From Trachythela sp. YZ-2020 (Eukaryota > Cnidaria > Anthozoa > Malacalcyonacea > Clavulariidae), in the NCBI GenBank assembly GCA_016169945.1, contig JADLSH010000091.1, forward strand, positions 1,426,001 to 1,490,000: a DNA stretch of 64,000 bases. The letters are read 5' to 3'. The stretch's first letter is position 1. Each line of letters begins with the position of its first letter. This document shows, piece by piece, positions 60,501 through 64,000 of the stretch. The notes beneath the pieces are model-generated. The model did not search any database. It worked only from the letters and a program-made list of their open reading frames with translations, and was not told the origin of the DNA. A program made the translations under genes and the position numbers.

Positions 60501-63500
60501 ATTGTTATGCAGATCTTTTTACAAAAACAATTATAGTGACACCTCGAGTAAAATTTTTAATCCATTACCTGAACCTTTACATCACCAGTACAATCTTAGA
60601 CATTCCCGATCTATCTCACTTTTTAAAACCCGAACTAAACGCTATAATGATAGTTTTTTTGCCATATTGCGTACGCAAATGGAACTCTTTTTAATCTTTT
60701 AGGCTTCTATTGATTAATATATCAACTTGTAAATTAGTAATCCTACGTTATTGTAATTAGTATTACCAGCGTATCTATAATCTGTATATACGTATTTTGC
60801 TCTACTATTTTTAAACTATGTAAACTTGTGTTTTCAGTTCGTTTTTGAACTGCCATTCAAGTATTTTAATGAATCTAATCTAATCTAAATAAAGCCTATA
60901 TAGTCCAAACGAAAGCGCATCATAGTATCTTACCGAGTAATGCATGTAGGCTCGCTGAACAGGATCTGGTAAAACAATGATTATTTTAGCAATCTTGAGT
61001 AAGGCATTTGCACGATAGCTGGCCACGGTACTCTCAAAGTACGTACTGCTCACTTCGAATATCTTCTCATAGAGTTCTGTCTGTTTTGGGAAGAAGTTCA
61101 TGTACCTAAACAATACAATACGATACAAACCTCATTAAAATTAAAAACTGCGTATTAATGTAACCATATACAACATTGCATGGAAATTGACAGTTAATGG
61201 AGCTATCTGTGGCCAGAAACCATATTGTGAAAAATGCTCTAGTTTGCAGAGGTTGAGGTGAAAACAGAGTTCATTTGAATGTAGCCGCCGAGTCGCACCA
61301 CTCGCATGCGAAAGAGCAATCATTGTTTGAGTCTACGAGACATCCAGGTTCATGTGTTCTTCGACTACTCCGGTTTCTTCCTGCCGTAAAACCGAATAAG
61401 TGGTGCCCCTTACTGGGCGTGTAGGAAGAACAATTAAGAACTCATACATATGTATATACATATATCCAGTATAGTTAAGGTTAGTTTAGTTTACTTTTCT
61501 TCCTGTAGTACCACTTCATTAATGAGGGATGACCATTACTGGCTCTCTAAGGAGAACAGTTTGAAACTAACGGAGCTATCAAGTATAAACAAAGCTAGTC
61601 TGTTTTACTTTTCTTTAAGTTTTGTTTTGAGCCCCCTACGCGAATCTGCTTGTTTCCGACCATTTACAGTAACACTAACAGGTCTACAAAATGTAAATTT
61701 CCACTGCATACAGCCATAGGTAACCCGTATATACAGAAATACAAGAATGCATTATCTTACCAGTCAAGGCCGTTGAGATAGTTGTCGCTGCTGAAAAAGT
61801 TTGTCTCTATGTATCCATGACTATCCTGTTCTACTCCTCTCATCCTAGGATGTACTTGTAAGAACTTGCCTAACAATTCTTGGCCACCATGTGGAGGTCC
61901 CATGACCAGCAGAGATGGCAGGCGGGAACAACTCTTATCAATAGGCCAGATAGCTAAATGTCGGTTGTAATCACACGGATTCTGAAAGAAAAACATAAGA
62001 ATTAATTTTCATATCAAATTACAAGTTGAAATTTCAACGTATATTGGAATAGCATGAAAATGATCACCGCGATAAAATATGTTTGGATATTGCGCGACCT
62101 TCTATTAGTTTTACCTGGTAATAATTACATGCAGAATAAATAAAAAACAATTCTATTCATTAGCTCAATAAAACAGAAACAAAACAAAGGAAGAGTGGTG
62201 TTAGACTAAAAACCTTTATCATTACTTCATGCAGTAGAAAAATTCGAGTAATACCCAAGCACAGTATACAGAAAATGTGTTCTAAATAATGATGCCTTGT
62301 TCTTGATCTCGGAATATGTCTTATGTTATGCAGGATTAACAACGACCCTGAAATAGATTGAAATATCAACTCCACAAATTGAGTTGTCATGGTTTGGGTC
62401 TGAACTCGACTGTACTTGACGTTGCGAGCGAAGACCCCTTAGCTGGCACAACTGAACACGCTGAAGGACCTTTTGAGTTTTATGCATCACTGTAGGAATC
62501 CCTTACGACTTAGTAGCAATATACCACTCACTTGCCATACTGGTGTGACCTCGTCAAGAAATATCTTAAAATAAATCTCGGCCAGTTGCTTGGGAGGCGC
62601 CGACATCAGATTTAAGTTGGTCCAACGTTGGACAAATTTTACCAATTTCTTGAACATATATGGCGCCAGTCTGTCGTTGGCGTAGTTCGTCATGTGAGTC
62701 ATGAATATGGAAACCTTGAACAGTTGTGTAGAAGTTAGAAATAATTGTTATTATATCGTAACATCCTGATGATGGAGCTATAATACGAAACGTTAATTGT
62801 TAAAATACTCATTTCTATATCAGTGGTCTGATTGACACAGGGGAACAGACTGTTATTAAAGAATACGTAAAGGTGAAATATGAAATTTTTTATGTTTAAT
62901 TTTTTCCGAACACCTGTCCGACTTCGTTTGTGTTTCGTCCTCTCTCTAACATTTCCAAGATTATCCTGACACTATTTTATTGTAATTATTGTATTCTTTC
63001 CTTTCTTTCTTTTCTTGCCTTCCTGTATTTTATCATTTCTACTTTTTGTCATCCATTCATCCTTATTCCTCCTTATTCCTCACTTATTTCCTTAGTTCCT
63101 TCTTTTTCTATCCTCGCTACATTTTTCCAAACAGTCTTTCACTCTACCTTTCTTCTCAAAATGAATCTGATCCAACATTCTTCAAGCATGTTAACGATTT
63201 CGTTTCAGCAACTTTCTCCATAATTTTACCTTAATACTTTTTACTGTATTCCTTTCTTTCCTTCACGCTTTCTTCAAGTTCGCTAAGGTTACCTTCTCAA
63301 CATGATCCAATATTGCATACGATTAATGTGAAGTGACCTTTCTAATATGGTCAGGAATACTTCACCAAACTAATAGACCCCTCTATGCTTAATGACAATC
63401 GGCTTTGGCCTATTAGTTTAATAATATCTTACCGGGTTTCTCAATATTGTTTCAAAGATCTCACCACCTTCGGCCATGTGATCCAGTGTTGGTTTGCCAC

Positions 63501-63561
63501 CTTGAATATCTCGGAAGAAGTTTGTTGAAGTATAAACATTACACGTTTGTCTTGGTAACAC
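57324..63561 (-). CDS. NDST-like gene, sulfotransferase half (7 exons, 5' part off window)
   Basis: Seven exons joined by GT-AG introns encode about 385 residues colinear with the C-terminal half of heparan sulfate N-deacetylase/N-sulfotransferase, a Golgi type II membrane enzyme that N-sulfates glucosamine using PAPS. Family landmarks, in order: a MTHMTNYANDRL block; the NPC..NRHLAIWP block; the P-loop position; YMNFFP; an RAYMHY block; a WYATHIERW-like block (HYANHLTRW); and a C-terminal part with the paired Cys of the family disulfide (MYCPLNTNTVEDC). The N-deacetylase domain is not in the window and should lie beyond 64000. Every junction keeps frame. The P-loop lacks its catalytic Lys and the C-terminal PAPS loop is not conserved, so an inactive or altered enzyme is likely. 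Assignment to NDST is confident; the activity is doubtful. Confidence 0.85.
57610..57835 (+). mobile_element. tRNA-derived SINE in the last NDST intron
   Basis: A box TAGCACAATGGTCAGAG and B box GGGATTCGATTCC at good spacing, body with CTCCGGTTTCCTC. Lies between NDST exons 6 and 7. Confidence 0.65.
58092..58201 (-). CDS. NDST-like exon 6
   Basis: 36 codons plus 2 bases (phase 0 to 2), acceptor TTTTTTAG, donor GTACGT. Reads VMIISDDDLINHTRTVLDNI and on to EKPVNYDQLL, matching the family's 'ILVLDGxxL' strand and following helix. Confidence 0.78.
58362..59091. mobile_element. Composite MITE with nested foldback
   Basis: TTCGGCTCGTGCAAGTGACG at the left and CGTCACTGCACAAGCATAA at the right are inverted. 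Inside, 58437-58835 is a foldback with about 130-base arms (58469-58597, 58649-58772), and 58865-59060 is the inverted match of 5838-6050. Lies in NDST intron 5. Confidence 0.7.
59280..59414 (-). CDS. NDST-like exon 5
   Basis: 45 codons, phase 0-0, acceptor GGTGGCGCAG, donor GTGAAT. Reads KYSFEDFVMKKVKSNEAKTL, then GHYANHLTRWMSYYSPQQ, the counterpart of the GWYATHIERWL block that forms part of the substrate cleft in NDSTs. Confidence 0.8.
59551..59830 (+). mobile_element. tRNA-derived SINE in NDST intron
   Basis: A-box-like TAGTCGTCAGAGCAAGCGC and B-box-like GTGGATTGGACT, followed by a non-coding tail with CTGAAAAACATGCATCCACT. Confidence 0.45.
60215..60890 (+). mobile_element. CR1-like LINE 3' end in NDST intron 4
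   Basis: Uninterrupted frame to 60702: ASKRLYALRILRRNGVQPSD, RPVLEYACPVWHTSLPKFL, IQRRAFKII, LPEPLHHQYNLRHSRS; tail (AATCT)n at 60868-60886 then AATAAAG. It is antisense to NDST, ending about 45 bases from the exon 4 donor. Confidence 0.82.
60934..61105 (-). CDS. NDST-like exon 4
   Basis: One base plus 57 codons (phase 2 to 0), acceptor TTGTTTAG, donor GTAAGA. It reads YMNFFPKQTELYEKIFEVSS..YFES, then KIIIVLPDPVQRAYMHYS. The Arg of the 3'-phosphate-binding motif is kept, but the usual Ser after RAY is Met. The end of a CR1-type LINE in the opposite orientation lies only about 45 bases downstream of the donor. Confidence 0.83.
61106..61760. other. NDST intron 3
   Basis: Contains a SINE-body-like piece near 61360-61430 (CTCCGGTTTCTTCC, GTGGTGCCCCTTACTGG). 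Nothing coding. Confidence 0.5.
61761..61981 (-). CDS. NDST-like exon 3 (degenerate PAPS P-loop)
   Basis: 73 codons plus 2 bases (phase 0 to 2), acceptor TTTCAG, donor GTAAGA. It opens NPCDYNRHLAIWP and carries the 5'-PAPS loop position as LLVMGPPHGGQELLGKFL. In active NDSTs this loop is GPQKTGTT, whose Lys is catalytic; no Lys or Thr pair is present here. It ends NYLNGLDW, matching the family spacing before YMxFFP. Confidence 0.85.
61982..62531. other. NDST intron 2
   Basis: AT-rich, no feature. Confidence 0.6.
62532..62714 (-). CDS. NDST-like exon 2
   Basis: 61 codons, phase 0-0, acceptor ...TTCAAG, donor GTGAGT. It begins VSIFMTHMTNYANDRL and continues through FVQRWTNLNL to TPVWQ. This is among the most conserved stretches of NDSTs and the surest piece of the identification. 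Confidence 0.88.
62715..63432. other. NDST intron 1 with pyrimidine-rich tract
   Basis: 62930-63290 is low-complexity TTCC/CTTT DNA on the plus strand; ORFs in it are compositional artefacts. Confidence 0.6.
63433..63561 (-). CDS. NDST-like exon 1 of those visible
   Basis: 43 codons, phase 0 at both ends. The acceptor follows a pyrimidine-rich CTCTCTCCGTGCAG and the donor is GTAAGA. It reads LPRQTCNVYTS...GGEIFETILRNP, the linker region of NDST proteins just before the sulfotransferase core. Upstream exons are not in the window. Confidence 0.8.
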
Positions 63562-63588
63562 CTGCACGGAGAGAGATAGCATTAATCT

Positions 63589-64000
63589 TACAGTCAAACC
63601 TCTCCATACGGACACCTCTCTAATACGCACACCCCTATTATACGGACACCTCTCCAATATGCACACCTCTCTAATACGCACACCTCTATAATACGGACAC
63701 CTCTCCAATACGCATACCTCTCTAATACGCACACCTCTATAATACGGACACCTCTCCAATACGCACACCTCTATAATACGGACACCTCTCCAATATGCAC
63801 ACCTCTATAATACGGTCACCTCTCCAATACGCACACCTCTCTAATACGCACACCTCTCTAATACGCACACCTCTCTGATACGGACACCCCTCTAATACGC
63901 ACACCTCTCTAATACGGACATCTCTCTAATACGCACACCTCTCTAATACGGACACCTCTCTAATACGCACACCTCTCTAATACGAACAACTCTCTAATAC
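63589..64000. repeat. 17-bp minisatellite starting from a transposon terminus
   Basis: Begins ACAGTCAAACCTCTCCATAC then repeats ACACCTCTCTAATACGC/G about 22 times to the window end. The first bases match the terminal repeat of the element at 4403 (CAGTCGAACCTC..GTAAGCGGACACC). Lies in an NDST intron, 28 bases before the acceptor region. Confidence 0.85.

Noticed and set aside
62930..63234. Ser/Phe-rich ORFs in two frames
   Set aside because: Low-complexity pyrimidine tract in an NDST intron.

Overview
This is eukaryotic, AT-rich, intron-rich and heavily repeat-laden DNA, with no sign of bacterial gene organisation. Three things point to an invertebrate metazoan: extracellular vWA and HYR domains on phase-1 exons, a heparan sulfate N-deacetylase/N-sulfotransferase (NDST) gene, and a mix of LINEs, hAT, TA- and TTAA-target MITEs and Polinton/Maverick genes. 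A cnidarian would fit, but the sequence alone does not fix the species.

Host genes. All recognised host exons lie on the minus strand. (1) At 57324-63561 seven well-formed exons encode the complete sulfotransferase half of an NDST; the N-deacetylase half would lie beyond the right edge. Its PAPS-binding motifs are badly eroded although splice sites and frame are intact. (2) At 22855-47171 six exons encode a secreted or membrane protein: signal peptide and Cys-rich segment, HYR-like domain, one vWA domain split over two exons by an 18.3 kb intron, then two HYR domains. A decayed transmembrane/cytoplasmic segment follows at 18650-19152. (3) At 1142-3702 a paralogous vWA domain, split at the same point, marks a tandem duplicate that continues off the left edge.

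Mobile DNA. The giant intron of gene 2 holds the most striking object. A 12.8 kb element (26250-39093) begins AGTAGTAATA and ends TATTACTACT. It has inverted repeats of more than 1 kb, is flanked by a perfect 6-bp duplication (CAAGCC), and sits inside a LINE reading frame that resumes on the other side. These are Polinton-type termini, yet the inside is a roughly 9 kb satellite with no replication or capsid genes. A second copy of the same terminal repeat (about 10300-11509) ends an array of a different satellite (6500-10170) whose core is a palindrome of degenerate telomere-like repeats. Genuine Polinton genes (integrase, capsid-like, protease, one convergent ORF), all or mostly broken, lie just beyond at 12008-14717.

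Layout. 1-3700: vWA duplicate, foldback MITEs and a LINE in its intron. 4400-6200: TA-type MITE, hammerhead-like motifs, dispersed repeat. 6500-11509: satellite B, LINE, Polinton-type terminal repeat with an hAT MITE. 11510-14850: orphan exon and Polinton genes. 14850-16840: MITE and a LINE with intact RT motifs. 17870-22800: large inverted-repeat-bounded segment with receptor remnants. 22855-47171: vWA/HYR gene with element A. 47200-57200: intergenic repeats (SINE-like, tandem duplication, tRNA-containing foldback, nested TTAA element, LINE debris). 57324-63561: NDST. 63589-64000: 17-bp minisatellite that appears to grow out of a transposon terminus.

All functional statements are read by eye from motifs; nothing was searched or aligned by computer.
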